Notes under the pieces: generated by a model | The model's database searches: none | What the model saw: the letters and a program-made list of their open reading frames with translations, nothing else | Told to the model about the DNA's origin: nothing | Translations under genes and position numbers: made by a program | From: Spirochaetota bacterium | GTDB lineage: Bacteria; Spirochaetota; Spirochaetia; Treponematales; Breznakiellaceae | NCBI GenBank assembly: GCA_023406985.1 | Contig: JAEXTK010000029.1 | Coordinates: 1 to 5,497, forward strand | Length of the DNA: 5,497 nucleotides | Reading direction: 5' to 3' | Shown here: positions 1-5,497 of the stretch, piece after piece | Layout: the number at the start of each line of letters is the position of its first letter | Position numbering within the stretch: position 1 is the first letter of the stretch

Positions 1-918
1 CTCAGCTGCTCGGGTATGAGCCTCCGCGCCCTCTCCCGCCACCTCGAGTGCACCTGCGACACGGTCCAAAACCGCATCGATCGCCTGTCCCGCCAAGGCG
101 TCGCCCTCCACGCCGCCCTCCGTCCCCGCGCCGATCTCCACGAGGATGTTTGCTTCGATGGTTTCGTTTCCTTCGATCGATCGCAGTACTTCCCGAACGA
201 TATCGGCGTCTCGGTCACGAGCCGCAGCCGGTTCGTTCTCGGGCTGACCCACGCGACGACGCGGCGGGCCGGCTCCATGCGAGCTGAGCAGAAGGAACGA
301 CGCGACTTGCTGTATCGAGGGCTGGTGTTCGAGCGGAAGGCCGTCGAGCGGTCGTTCGCGCAACATCTCGATCGACTGGCCCGCGAACGAGCTCCGCGTC
401 CGCGGCGGCCGCTCGTCCTCATCACGGATGAGAAGGCGGAGTATCGAAGGGCGTTCGCGCGCCACGCGCTGTTCATCGACCAGGACGAGGATCATCGAGC
501 GGTGCATGCGACGGTGAGTTCGAAGCAGCCGCGGACGGTGTGGAATCCGCTGTTCGCCTCGAACTACTTCGATCGGGAGATCCGGAAGGACCGCGCGGAC
601 CAGCGGCGGGAGACGACGTGCTTCGCGCGGGATGGGGCGAACGGGCTTTCGCGGCTGTCGGTGTACGCGACGTACCACAACTACGCGAAACGGTTTCTGA
701 TCAAGGCGCCGAAGGGGGCGTCCCGGACGCATGCGGAGGTCGCGGGGATCGCGCGAGACTTGGTCGCGGAGGGACGAAGATCGTTCTTCGGGATGCGGGC
801 ATTTCTGACGCGCCTCTCGCTGGACGGGATGGACGAAGCGATATGGAAGAAAGCGATCTATCGGCCGGAGTTGGGGAAGGTGGAGGGAGGGAGGCTTCCG
901 CAGTTCGCGTTCGCGTGA
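1..918 (+). CDS. DDE-type transposase, 5' end outside the window
   Basis: Probable transposase of an insertion sequence, which would cut and join element ends. The frame is open to base 1, so the first ATG at 16 is probably not the true start; upstream sequence likely encodes more N-terminus. Numbering from that ATG, residues 1-28 (SLRALSRHL…DTVQNRIDRL) look like a helix-turn-helix. A first acidic residue, D48, sits in CFDGFVSFDRSQYFPN at the start of a beta-strand-rich stretch. A second, D138, sits in LVLITDEK after a hydrophobic strand. Residues 178-230 (NPLF…FDREIRKD…RRETTCFAR…YATYHNYAKR) match the C-terminal end of many DDE transposase cores, so the third acid could be D186, E188 or E199. 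The ending with a conserved-looking HNYAKRF helix supports an intact catalytic domain. G+C is visibly lower than in the genes to the right, as expected of a mobile gene. The exact IS family is not recognised with certainty. Confidence 0.68.
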   Translation, partial: LSCSGMSLRALSRHLECTCDTVQNRIDRLSRQGVALHAALRPRADLHEDVCFDGFVSFDRSQYFPNDIGVSVTSRSRFVLGLTHATTRRAGSMRAEQKERRDLLYRGLVFERKAVERSFAQHLDRLARERAPRPRRPLVLITDEKAEYRRAFARHALFIDQDEDHRAVHATVSSKQPRTVWNPLFASNYFDREIRKDRADQRRETTCFARDGANGLSRLSVYATYHNYAKRFLIKAPKGASRTHAEVAGIARDLVAEGRRSFFGMRAFLTRLSLDGMDEAIWKKAIYRPELGKVEGGRLPQFAFA

Positions 919-1181
919 GAGGGCGCGTTTTGGCAGATCCCTTTAATAATGTCCCGAAGAATCGGGAACGGCAGGTCCATGGATAGAGGCGGAGACAGAT
1001 GGTTTTCCGGGGAGCGGCGGGACCCCACAACCGAGGACGGGACGTCCGAGGCGAGGAGGCCCGCCGCGGGGGCATGCCGGATGGGCGGTGGGCGCACGGC
1101 TTGCAATGATGCCCCCGAACCCCTCTGTATCCGCAAGCTTCGGGACACTAAGGATTCCTTCCCTAATCTTCGGGACACAAA
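919..1181. other. Intergenic region between convergent genes
   Basis: About 260 bases separate the transposase stop from the NFACT stop, so the two genes converge here. Open frames on both strands give low-complexity, Arg/Pro/Gly-rich translations with no recognisable domain. The only structure I find is the set of TGTCCCGAAG-type repeats at its two ends. The stretch between them (about 970-1128) has short GC dyads such as CCCGC-C-GCGGG near 1060-1070, but no hairpin followed by a T-run, so no rho-independent terminator is called for either gene. Confidence 0.5.
950..968 (+). repeat. Insertion-end-like motif, rightward copy
   Basis: The 19-mer TGTCCCGAAGAATCGGGAA starts 31 bases after the transposase stop, a usual distance for the right terminal repeat of an insertion sequence. 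It matches the reverse complement of 1159-1177 at 17 of 19 positions. It also contains its own dyad, TCCCGA-AGAA-TCGGGA (952-967), but no T-run follows, so a terminator reading is weak. That this is the element's right end is an inference from position and from the repeated motif; the left end is not in the window. Confidence 0.55.
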
Positions 1182-1188
1182 TCATTCC
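1129..1188 (-). repeat. Tandem 30-bp repeat, two copies of the end motif
   Basis: Two adjacent 30-base units, 1129-1158 and 1159-1188, agree at 23 of 30 positions. Both contain the invariant core CTTCGGGACAC (1138-1148 and 1168-1178) and end in ATTCC. On the minus strand the core reads GTGTCCCGAAG, the same motif as at 950, so these copies face the one beside the transposase. Unit 2 covers the stop codon of the NFACT gene (TCA at 1182-1184). The arrangement resembles repeated transposase-binding sites at an insertion-sequence end, or the solo end of a lost element. Unit 1 also contains the near-palindrome AAGGATTCCTT (1150-1160). Confidence 0.55.
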
Positions 1189-2651
1189 TCCCGGCAATGC
1201 TCCAGGGCGGCGAGGCGGGCCTCATCCAGCTTGACGCGGAGGTTCTTCTCCTGGGTCGGGAGCACGAGGCCCTTCGGGCCGTCCTTGGCGCGGCGGAGGT
1301 ACTTCGCCTGGGTGTAGTAGAGGTCCCCTTCGCCCGCGTTCCTGCCCTTGGAATAGAAGAGGGCGAGGTTGCCCGCGTCCAGGAGCACGTCGAGGGGGAA
1401 GGTCTTCCCTGCCCGCGCCTTCACGAAGACGTAGGCCCCCGGGTAGTCGCGGGCGTGGAGCCAGAGGTCGGATCCCTTCACGTGGCGGCGGAGGAGCTCG
1501 TCGTTCTCCGCCGCGGCCCGTCCCACCACCATGAGCCACCCGTTGCGGCGGAAGGAGAGCCCGGGCCGCTTCTTGTCTTCCGGTTTGGCGACCGTCTTGA
1601 GCGACCGGATCGCCTTGAGGAGCCGCAGCGGATTCTCCTCGGCGAGGAGCGCGGCCTGGTCCGCCTCGAGCTTTTCCAGGGTGGCGCGGCCCGCGGCGAG
1701 CTCGGCCTCCACGTCGGCGAGGCCGTTCTTGGCCTTGCGGTACTGCTCGTAATAACCCTCCGCGATCTGCGGCAGGGTCTTCTTCTGCTCCAGGCGGATG
1801 CGGACCGTCTCGTCGGTATAGAAATTCACCGTCTCGAGCCATTCTTGACCGGGCGGAACGGTCCCGATGGCGGCCATCACGAGGTCCCCGTACTGCTTCC
1901 ACTTGTCCGCCGCGGCGTAGTCGGCCCGCTTCTCTTCCAGGGATTCCAGGGAGGCGCAGAGGCGATTGATGCGCGTCTCGTAGGCCTTCCGCGTTTGCTC
2001 GCGGAGGGCCTCGAGCGAGAGGGCGCCCGCGTGCTCCGCGTACCAGGCGTCCACGCGCTCGTTGAAGGAGCCCGGGCCGGGCAGGTCGCGGACGGCGAAC
2101 TCCTTGACCGGTCGTTCGGCGCCGGCGACCGGGGCGGCCGCGGGCCGGGATGCCGCCGCGTCAGCGAGCGCCTCCGCACGTTCGGCGATCTCTTCCTCGG
2201 GCGCGTAGGCGCCGCCCGTCACCTCCCCGCGCTTGGGGCTCCGGCGCATGGCGTCCAGGACCGTCCCCGCCTCGTCGGTGACCACCACGTTGGCGGCGTT
2301 GGACCAGAGGCGAACGTAGAGGCGGAAGCGTTCCTCCCCGTGCCGGACGGCGATGCGGACGATGCGGTCCGTGCCGAGCTGCACCGCTTCCTCGATCCGG
2401 CCGTTCACGATCCTCGATTTGAGGAATTCGGCGAATCGGAGCGGCTTGTCGCTCCGGGGAACCGGCCGGAAGGTCTCGTGGATGCGGCAGGCGCCGGGCG
2501 TGAGGGCCACGAGTACGGCGCGGGCTTTTCCTTCCTTGTAGACGTTGAGCGCGAGCACGTCGTAGGCGGTCTGGACCACCTTCTGGATCTGGGCGCCCGC
2601 GAGGTCCAACTCGGAGAGTACGAGGTCTATTTCCTTCCAGTTAAGCGACAT
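1182..2651 (-). CDS. rqcH: NFACT-family (RqcH/Rqc2-type) ribosome quality-control protein
   Basis: NFACT proteins of the RqcH type bind obstructed 50S subunits carrying a stalled peptidyl-tRNA, and add C-terminal alanine tails that mark the chain for degradation; older annotations call them fibronectin-binding proteins. Residues 1 to about 150 form the NFACT-N domain. It includes a TDRIVRI segment whose D95-R96 align by motif with the Asp-Arg pair (D97/R98 in Bacillus subtilis RqcH) needed for tRNA-dependent tailing. Residues 150-190 are a variable Ala/Glu-rich linker. About 213-250 and 296-337 are charged heptad-like helices fitting the coiled-coil arms. Residues 365-475 form the NFACT-R RNA-binding domain (GSDLWLHARDYPGAYVF, NLALFYSKGRNAGEGD). 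At 489 residues it is shorter than the roughly 570 of Firmicute RqcH, but both ends of the architecture are present. The ATG at 2651 has AGGAGG eight bases upstream and lies inside the end of nagA. Tailing activity is inferred, not shown. Confidence 0.85.
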   Translation of the reverse strand: MSLNWKEIDLVLSELDLAGAQIQKVVQTAYDVLALNVYKEGKARAVLVALTPGACRIHETFRPVPRSDKPLRFAEFLKSRIVNGRIEEAVQLGTDRIVRIAVRHGEERFRLYVRLWSNAANVVVTDEAGTVLDAMRRSPKRGEVTGGAYAPEEEIAERAEALADAAASRPAAAPVAGAERPVKEFAVRDLPGPGSFNERVDAWYAEHAGALSLEALREQTRKAYETRINRLCASLESLEEKRADYAAADKWKQYGDLVMAAIGTVPPGQEWLETVNFYTDETVRIRLEQKKTLPQIAEGYYEQYRKAKNGLADVEAELAAGRATLEKLEADQAALLAEENPLRLLKAIRSLKTVAKPEDKKRPGLSFRRNGWLMVVGRAAAENDELLRRHVKGSDLWLHARDYPGAYVFVKARAGKTFPLDVLLDAGNLALFYSKGRNAGEGDLYYTQAKYLRRAKDGPKGLVLPTQEKNLRVKLDEARLAALEHCREE

Positions 2652-3825
2652 CGATGTTTCCTCCTTCGCCGCGGCACCACACCGCGGTCACGTGCAGGCC
2701 GGCGTCCAGGAGGACGAGGTCGGCGTCGTAGCCCGGCTTGAGCAGGCCCTTCCGGTCCGCGACGCCGATGGCGGCGGCCGGGACCGCTGAGGCTGCGCGG
2801 AGGGCCGCGTGGACGCTCAGGCCCGCCTCGCGGACGAGGGTTCGCACCATGCCGTCCAGGCTCGTGACCGACGAGGCGAGGCTCGACCGGTCCTTGAGCA
2901 TGGCTACCCCGTCCACGACGATGGCCTCCTGGCCGCAGATATAGAGCGTATCCTTGCCGCTTGAACCGGCGGCCCTGCTCGCGTCGGAACAGACGAGGAA
3001 GCGGTCGCCGCCCTTGCACCGATAGGCGATCCGGAGCAGCTCCGCGGGCACGTGGCGGCCGTCCGCGATGAGTTCGGTGAAGAGGCGGTCGTCGGAGAGG
3101 GCCGCTTCCAGGGCGCCGCTCACGCGGAAGGGGCCGACCTTCCGGACCGAGGCCATGGCGTTGTAGAGGTGGGTCGTCATCGTCATGCCGCGGTCGGCGG
3201 CCTTCCGGAAGGTCGCGGCGTCCGCGTCCGTGTGCCCGCCCGAGACCACGATCCCGAGTTCCCGGAGGCGGGGGATGGCGTCCATGACGCCGTCGAGCTC
3301 GGGGGCCACCGTGATGCGGCTGATCGCGTCGGCGTTGGCCTCCACGAGGGCGCGCGCTTCGGCGTCGAAGGGGAGGAGGCGCTCGGCCGCCTGGCAGCCC
3401 TTGAAGCGCGGGTTGATGAAGGGACTTTCGAAGTGGGCCCCGAGCGCCTCGGAGCGGCCAGGCTTCCGGTTCCGCATCGATCGCCGCACGAGGTCGAAGG
3501 CGGCCTCCAGGACGGAGACGGGGTCGACGGAGAGGGTCGGCGTCCAGGCGGTGACCCCGTGGCGGCGATGGTGGGCCTCCGTGCCGGCGAAGGCCTCGTC
3601 CGTGCCGTCGTTGACGTCGAACCCGGCCCCGCCGTGGCAGTGGAGGTCGATGAAGCCGGGGGCGAGGATGCGGCCCGCGCCGTCCACCACCGGCAGTCCC
3701 GCCGCGGGCGCGCCCAAATCCGTTCCGATCTCCACTTCCGCGATATGGCCTCCGGCGACGGTCACCCGCCCCGGCGTAAGTCCGTTTTCCAGGGCCAGGA
3801 GGGCGCCCTCGACGACGAAATCCAT
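2641..3825 (-). CDS. nagA: N-acetylglucosamine-6-phosphate deacetylase
   Basis: Cytoplasmic amidohydrolase that converts GlcNAc-6-phosphate to glucosamine-6-phosphate and acetate, for amino-sugar use and cell-wall recycling. The 394-residue product is close to the E. coli enzyme (382). After a small beta domain (1-55) comes the TIM-barrel opening APGFIDLHCHGG with H62 and H64. The metal ligand Glu is E133 (GAHFESPF), the two His ligands are H198 (SGGHTDA) and H219 (THLYNAM), and the catalytic Asp is D281 (VCSDAS). IADGRHV (H258) fits the substrate loop. The C-terminal GLLKPGYDADLVLLD closes the beta domain. Two positions differ from the common EGPF…KGAH motif: S134 replaces Gly, and Q145 (KGCQ) stands where His is usual. 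The ATG at 3825 is preferred over an upstream in-frame ATG at 3918, because AGGAG lies six bases before it, conserved sequence begins there, and the longer form would run through the divergent promoter. It is first in an operon with the NFACT gene. nagB is not in the window. Confidence 0.93.
   Translation of the reverse strand: MDFVVEGALLALENGLTPGRVTVAGGHIAEVEIGTDLGAPAAGLPVVDGAGRILAPGFIDLHCHGGAGFDVNDGTDEAFAGTEAHHRRHGVTAWTPTLSVDPVSVLEAAFDLVRRSMRNRKPGRSEALGAHFESPFINPRFKGCQAAERLLPFDAEARALVEANADAISRITVAPELDGVMDAIPRLRELGIVVSGGHTDADAATFRKAADRGMTMTTHLYNAMASVRKVGPFRVSGALEAALSDDRLFTELIADGRHVPAELLRIAYRCKGGDRFLVCSDASRAAGSSGKDTLYICGQEAIVVDGVAMLKDRSSLASSVTSLDGMVRTLVREAGLSVHAALRAASAVPAAAIGVADRKGLLKPGYDADLVLLDAGLHVTAVWCRGEGGNIDVA
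2660..2665 (-). promoter_or_regulatory. Shine-Dalgarno of the NFACT gene, inside nagA
   Basis: On the minus strand the sequence reads AGGAGG, then eight bases, then ATG (2651-2649). It lies within the last codons of nagA, so the start is fixed by a strong site and no separate promoter is needed. This supports translation of both genes from one message. Confidence 0.8.
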
Positions 3826-3831
3826 GCGATG

Positions 3832-3836
3832 CTCCT
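3832..3836 (-). promoter_or_regulatory. Shine-Dalgarno of nagA
   Basis: The minus strand reads GCAGGAGC, then ATCGC, then ATG at 3825-3823, leaving six bases between AGGAG and the start. This decides the 394-residue start over the longer alternative at 3918. Confidence 0.75.
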
Positions 3837-3842
3837 GCGAAA

Positions 3843-3868
3843 AAGGCTGCCGACACTGTAGCAGCTTT
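3843..3868 (-). promoter_or_regulatory. Candidate nagA promoter element and dyad
   Basis: Minus-strand TACAGT (plus 3855-3860) matches the -10 consensus at 4 of 6 bases and would give a leader of roughly 20 bases before the nagA start. The only -35 at a 17-base spacing is poor (CTGCAA). The -10 lies in the spacer of an inverted repeat: GCTGC at 3846-3850 and GCAGC at 3861-3865, extended outward by AAA (3842-3844) and TTT (3866-3868) with one bulged base. Such a dyad over a promoter could be a repressor site, for example for a regulator sensing amino sugars. No known operator is recognised. Confidence 0.25.
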
Positions 3869-3890
3869 CGGCCCTTATTGCAGGATACGG

Positions 3891-3919
3891 TGGCCAAGGC
3901 GGCCGGGACGGGGTACACT
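3891..3919 (+). promoter_or_regulatory. Candidate promoter of the membrane-protein operon
   Basis: TACACT (3914-3919) resembles a -10 box. A weak -35, TGGCCA (3891-3896), lies 17 bases upstream. The expected transcription start falls at about 3926-3927, on or next to the ATG, and there is no Shine-Dalgarno between the box and the start. This is the layout of a leaderless gene. Confidence 0.4.
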
Positions 3920-3926
3920 TTACGGA

Positions 3927-4577
3927 ATGAAAAGCCACCTCGCCCGCTTCCTCCGTTCGCCCCTCGGCCTCGCGGTCCTGGCCGTCGACGCGGGGCTCTC
4001 CGCCGCCCTCGCCGTCACCGGCATCCTCGCCGCACCGATGGCCGGCCTCGCCTTCCTCCTCCTCGCCTGCCTGTCCTTCCTCGTCCTCCTGCAGACGCGG
4101 TGGGGGGCGACCGCCGTGGTGGCCGAGAAGGACCGCGAACGCGAGGAACGGGACGCGCGCATCCTCGGCGGCCTGGCCGCGGCGCGGAAACGGCTCTCCC
4201 TGCTCCGCATCGCGGACCCCACGGTGGCCTCCGCGCTCGAGCGCCTCGTCTACGCGGCGGGGAAGTACCTGGAGGCGACGGTCCGCGGCCTGGACCGGGA
4301 CCCCGCGGCCGAGGACGCGGTGCTCGGCGCCGTGGAGGCCATCGACGATTACCTTAGGCTGGAAGACGCGCGGAGCTCGGGACGCCGCTTCCGCGGGGGA
4401 GGGGAGCGCGGCGAGGGCGAGGCTCAGGAGGCGGGAAACGTCCTGGCCGAGCGCACCGGCCGCGCCCTCTCCGCGGCCGCGGAGGAGATCGAGCGGCGGC
4501 TCGATCTGGCCGCGGGCGGCATCGTGGACGGAACGACGGCCGCCGACCGGTCGGCCGCCCGGGAGGAAACGGAATGA
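3927..4577 (+). CDS. Two-TM membrane protein with charged helical tail, unknown function
   Basis: The product (216 residues) is not recognised as a named family. Residues about 13-33 and 38-56 are hydrophobic and would form a tight membrane hairpin, with Lys/Arg at the N-terminus (K2, R7, R10) suggesting both ends are cytoplasmic. After it comes a strongly charged helix (EKDREREERDARI, 67-79). A predicted helical domain follows (about 82-147, ALERLVYAAGKYLEATVRGL…EAIDDYLRLED). A Gly/Arg/Glu-rich disordered link spans 150-170, and a last amphipathic helix spans 171-195. The pattern of a membrane hairpin plus a cytoplasmic helical domain is loosely like XpaC-type proteins, but I see no diagnostic motif. 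The ATG at 3927 is the only plausible start and has no clear Shine-Dalgarno. Its stop overlaps the next start in ATGA, so the two products are probably made together and may interact. Confidence 0.75.
   Translation: MKSHLARFLRSPLGLAVLAVDAGLSAALAVTGILAAPMAGLAFLLLACLSFLVLLQTRWGATAVVAEKDREREERDARILGGLAAARKRLSLLRIADPTVASALERLVYAAGKYLEATVRGLDRDPAAEDAVLGAVEAIDDYLRLEDARSSGRRFRGGGERGEGEAQEAGNVLAERTGRALSAAAEEIERRLDLAAGGIVDGTTAADRSAAREETE
4561..4566 (+). promoter_or_regulatory. Shine-Dalgarno of the downstream envelope gene
   Basis: GGGAGG lies seven bases before the ATG at 4574 and inside the coding sequence of the upstream membrane protein. With the ATGA overlap it fixes the start and points to translational coupling. 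Confidence 0.75.
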
Positions 4578-5497
4578 AGCCCGCGAACCGGACCGGCCCG
4601 ATCGCGGCGTTCCTCCTCGCCCTGGGCCTCCTGACCGTTCCCGCGGCCGCGGAGGTCCGGGCCGATCTGGAGTCGGCGGAGATCTACCTCGTCCTCCGGG
4701 GCGACGGCAAGGCCGACGTGACCCATTCGCTCGCCTGGACCGTGCGGTCCGGCACGATGGGCGGCTTCTACTTCCAGGGCGAAGAGGCCCCCTTCGCCTG
4801 GAATCCCGAGCGGTGCTGGGCCGACCTGAGCGACGGGACGCGGGTACCGCTCGATATCCGGCGCGCGGGGGAGACGTGGGACGTGCTCCTCGCGGGCGGA
4901 CGGCGCGCCGCGGGAAAAGCGCACTGGGTCCTCTCCTACGGGACGGACCTGGCCGGCGCCGGAATGGTGGGCCGCACCGAGGCGGCGGAACGCGGCGGGC
5001 TGCTCTTCTTCCACTGGGCGCCCCCGCGGTGGGACGAGGCCTTGGAGCATCGGACCGTCACCGTGGTCCTCCCCATACCCGTGGAGCGGGGGGCCGCGGG
5101 GGATTCCCGGTCCGACCTGCTCGCCTCCCTCGGCTTCGCTACGGAAGGGCGAGTGAACGAGGAGAACCGCATCGATTGGTACGCGGCGGAGGGGGACGGA
5201 GGATCCTACCTCGCCCTCCGGTTCCACCAGGCGGACGTCCTGCCGCGGCAGGGCCAGGAGCTCCTCTTCTATTTCTCCGAGGAGGCCGTGGCGGCCTCCT
5301 TCGAGCCCCTCCTCTCCGGCGCCGCCGCGGAAGCGGCCGCGGCCGATGAAGGGGACGGCCAAGAAGGCGAAGTCGCGTCGCTCGGGAACGAAGGCTCGGG
5401 CGAAGGCGCGGGCGAAGCCGCCTTCGGGAACGCGCCTTCCGGGGATTGGCGCGATCGGCCGCTCCTCGCCTTCGTCGTCTTCGGCGGCCTCGTGGCC
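4574..5497 (+). CDS. Secreted or membrane-anchored protein, 3' end outside the window, unknown function
   Basis: The frame is open for 308 codons to the window edge. Residues 1-26 form a signal peptide: K2 and R6, a hydrophobic core (IAAFLLALGLLTV), and an AAA signal-peptidase I site with cleavage likely after A26. The mature part (about 30-240) looks beta-rich and extracytoplasmic, starting AEIYLVLRGDGKADVTHSLAWTV. It has regular aromatic positions (GGFYFQGE, FFHWAPPRWDE, LLFYFSEE) and a single Cys (C81), which argues against disulfides. Residues 249-291 are an Ala/Gly/Glu-rich low-complexity linker, and from about R295 a hydrophobic stretch begins (PLLAFVVFGGLVA), probably a transmembrane helix. 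A signal peptide, beta domain, linker and TM recall DUF2207-like membrane proteins, and the dGkadVt opening is compatible, but this is a weak resemblance. It is the second gene of an operon with the two-TM protein. GC-rich codon use supports a real gene. Confidence 0.78.
   Translation, partial: MKPANRTGPIAAFLLALGLLTVPAAAEVRADLESAEIYLVLRGDGKADVTHSLAWTVRSGTMGGFYFQGEEAPFAWNPERCWADLSDGTRVPLDIRRAGETWDVLLAGGRRAAGKAHWVLSYGTDLAGAGMVGRTEAAERGGLLFFHWAPPRWDEALEHRTVTVVLPIPVERGAAGDSRSDLLASLGFATEGRVNEENRIDWYAAEGDGGSYLALRFHQADVLPRQGQELLFYFSEEAVAASFEPLLSGAAAEAAAADEGDGQEGEVASLGNEGSGEGAGEAAFGNAPSGDWRDRPLLAFVVFGGLVA

Noticed and set aside
72..85. Fourteen-base match CCGCATCGATCGCC, also at 3472-3485
   Set aside because: There is a single second copy, inside unrelated coding sequence, with no extension in the flanks. 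CGATCG-type words are common here, so chance is the simplest explanation.
952..967. TCCCGA-AGAA-TCGGGA hairpin as a terminator for the transposase
   Set aside because: The stem is only six pairs and is followed by ACGGCAGG rather than a T-run. It fits an insertion-end motif better.
1197..2741. Long plus-strand open frame (514 codons) antisense to the NFACT gene
   Set aside because: It mirrors the NFACT coding frame in GC-rich DNA. The translation is Gly/Arg/Leu/Val-rich with no domain, while the minus strand gives a clear NFACT protein.
2627..3856. Minus-strand open frame (409 codons) in another frame of nagA
   Set aside because: The translation is Arg/Pro/Gly-rich throughout and lacks any motif. 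The nagA frame has all metal ligands.
3826..3918. Longer nagA start at 3918
   Set aside because: The extra 31 residues resemble no NagA N-terminus and would cover the divergent promoter, whereas the ATG at 3825 has a well-placed AGGAG.
3052..4357. Plus-strand open frames antisense to nagA, one running on across the start at 3927
   Set aside because: Compositional shadows: their products are Arg/Pro/Ser-rich, one crosses the divergent promoter, and neither has a domain.
4424..5362. Minus-strand open frame (312 codons) opposite the signal-peptide gene
   Set aside because: The plus strand gives a signal peptide, Shine-Dalgarno and coupled start; the antisense product is Gly/Pro/Arg-rich without recognisable domains.

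Overview
The window is a GC-rich bacterial segment (very roughly two thirds G+C, judged by eye). It carries three complete genes, a gene entering from the left edge and a gene leaving at the right edge. A spirochaete is the best guess. The NFACT-family protein is short (489 residues) and ends with a long block (…YTQAKYLRRAK…GLVLPTQEKNL…) that I associate from memory with spirochaete/Treponema-type NFACT proteins. This lineage call is an inference and has not been checked against a database.

Region by region. (1) 1-918, plus strand: the 3' part of a DDE-type transposase, still open at the left edge. (2) 919-1181: no convincing gene, but copies of a motif built on TGTCCCGAAG. One faces right at 950-968, just after the transposase stop. 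Two face left in a tandem 30-bp repeat at 1129-1188, which runs through the stop codon of the next gene. They look like insertion-sequence ends. (3) 3825-1182, minus strand: a two-gene operon, nagA (N-acetylglucosamine-6-phosphate deacetylase) followed by an NFACT/RqcH-type gene. The NFACT start lies inside the last codons of nagA (11-nt overlap), with a strong Shine-Dalgarno in the nagA coding sequence. (4) 3826-3926: a compact divergent promoter region. (5) 3927-end, plus strand: a second operon of unknown function. It encodes a small protein with two predicted membrane segments and a charged helical tail, then, with an ATGA overlap, a secreted or membrane-anchored protein with a signal peptide and the beginning of a transmembrane segment at the window edge.

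How the genes relate. NagA feeds GlcNAc-6-phosphate into amino-sugar catabolism or cell-wall recycling. The NFACT protein probably works on the 60S-equivalent (50S) ribosomal subunit in rescue of stalled translation. No functional link between the two is evident beyond co-transcription. The two right-hand genes look translationally coupled and probably form an envelope module. I see no CRISPR array, tRNA or rRNA. No wholly new system can be demonstrated. The least explained parts are the insertion-end-like repeats at 950-1188 and the membrane pair from 3927 onward.
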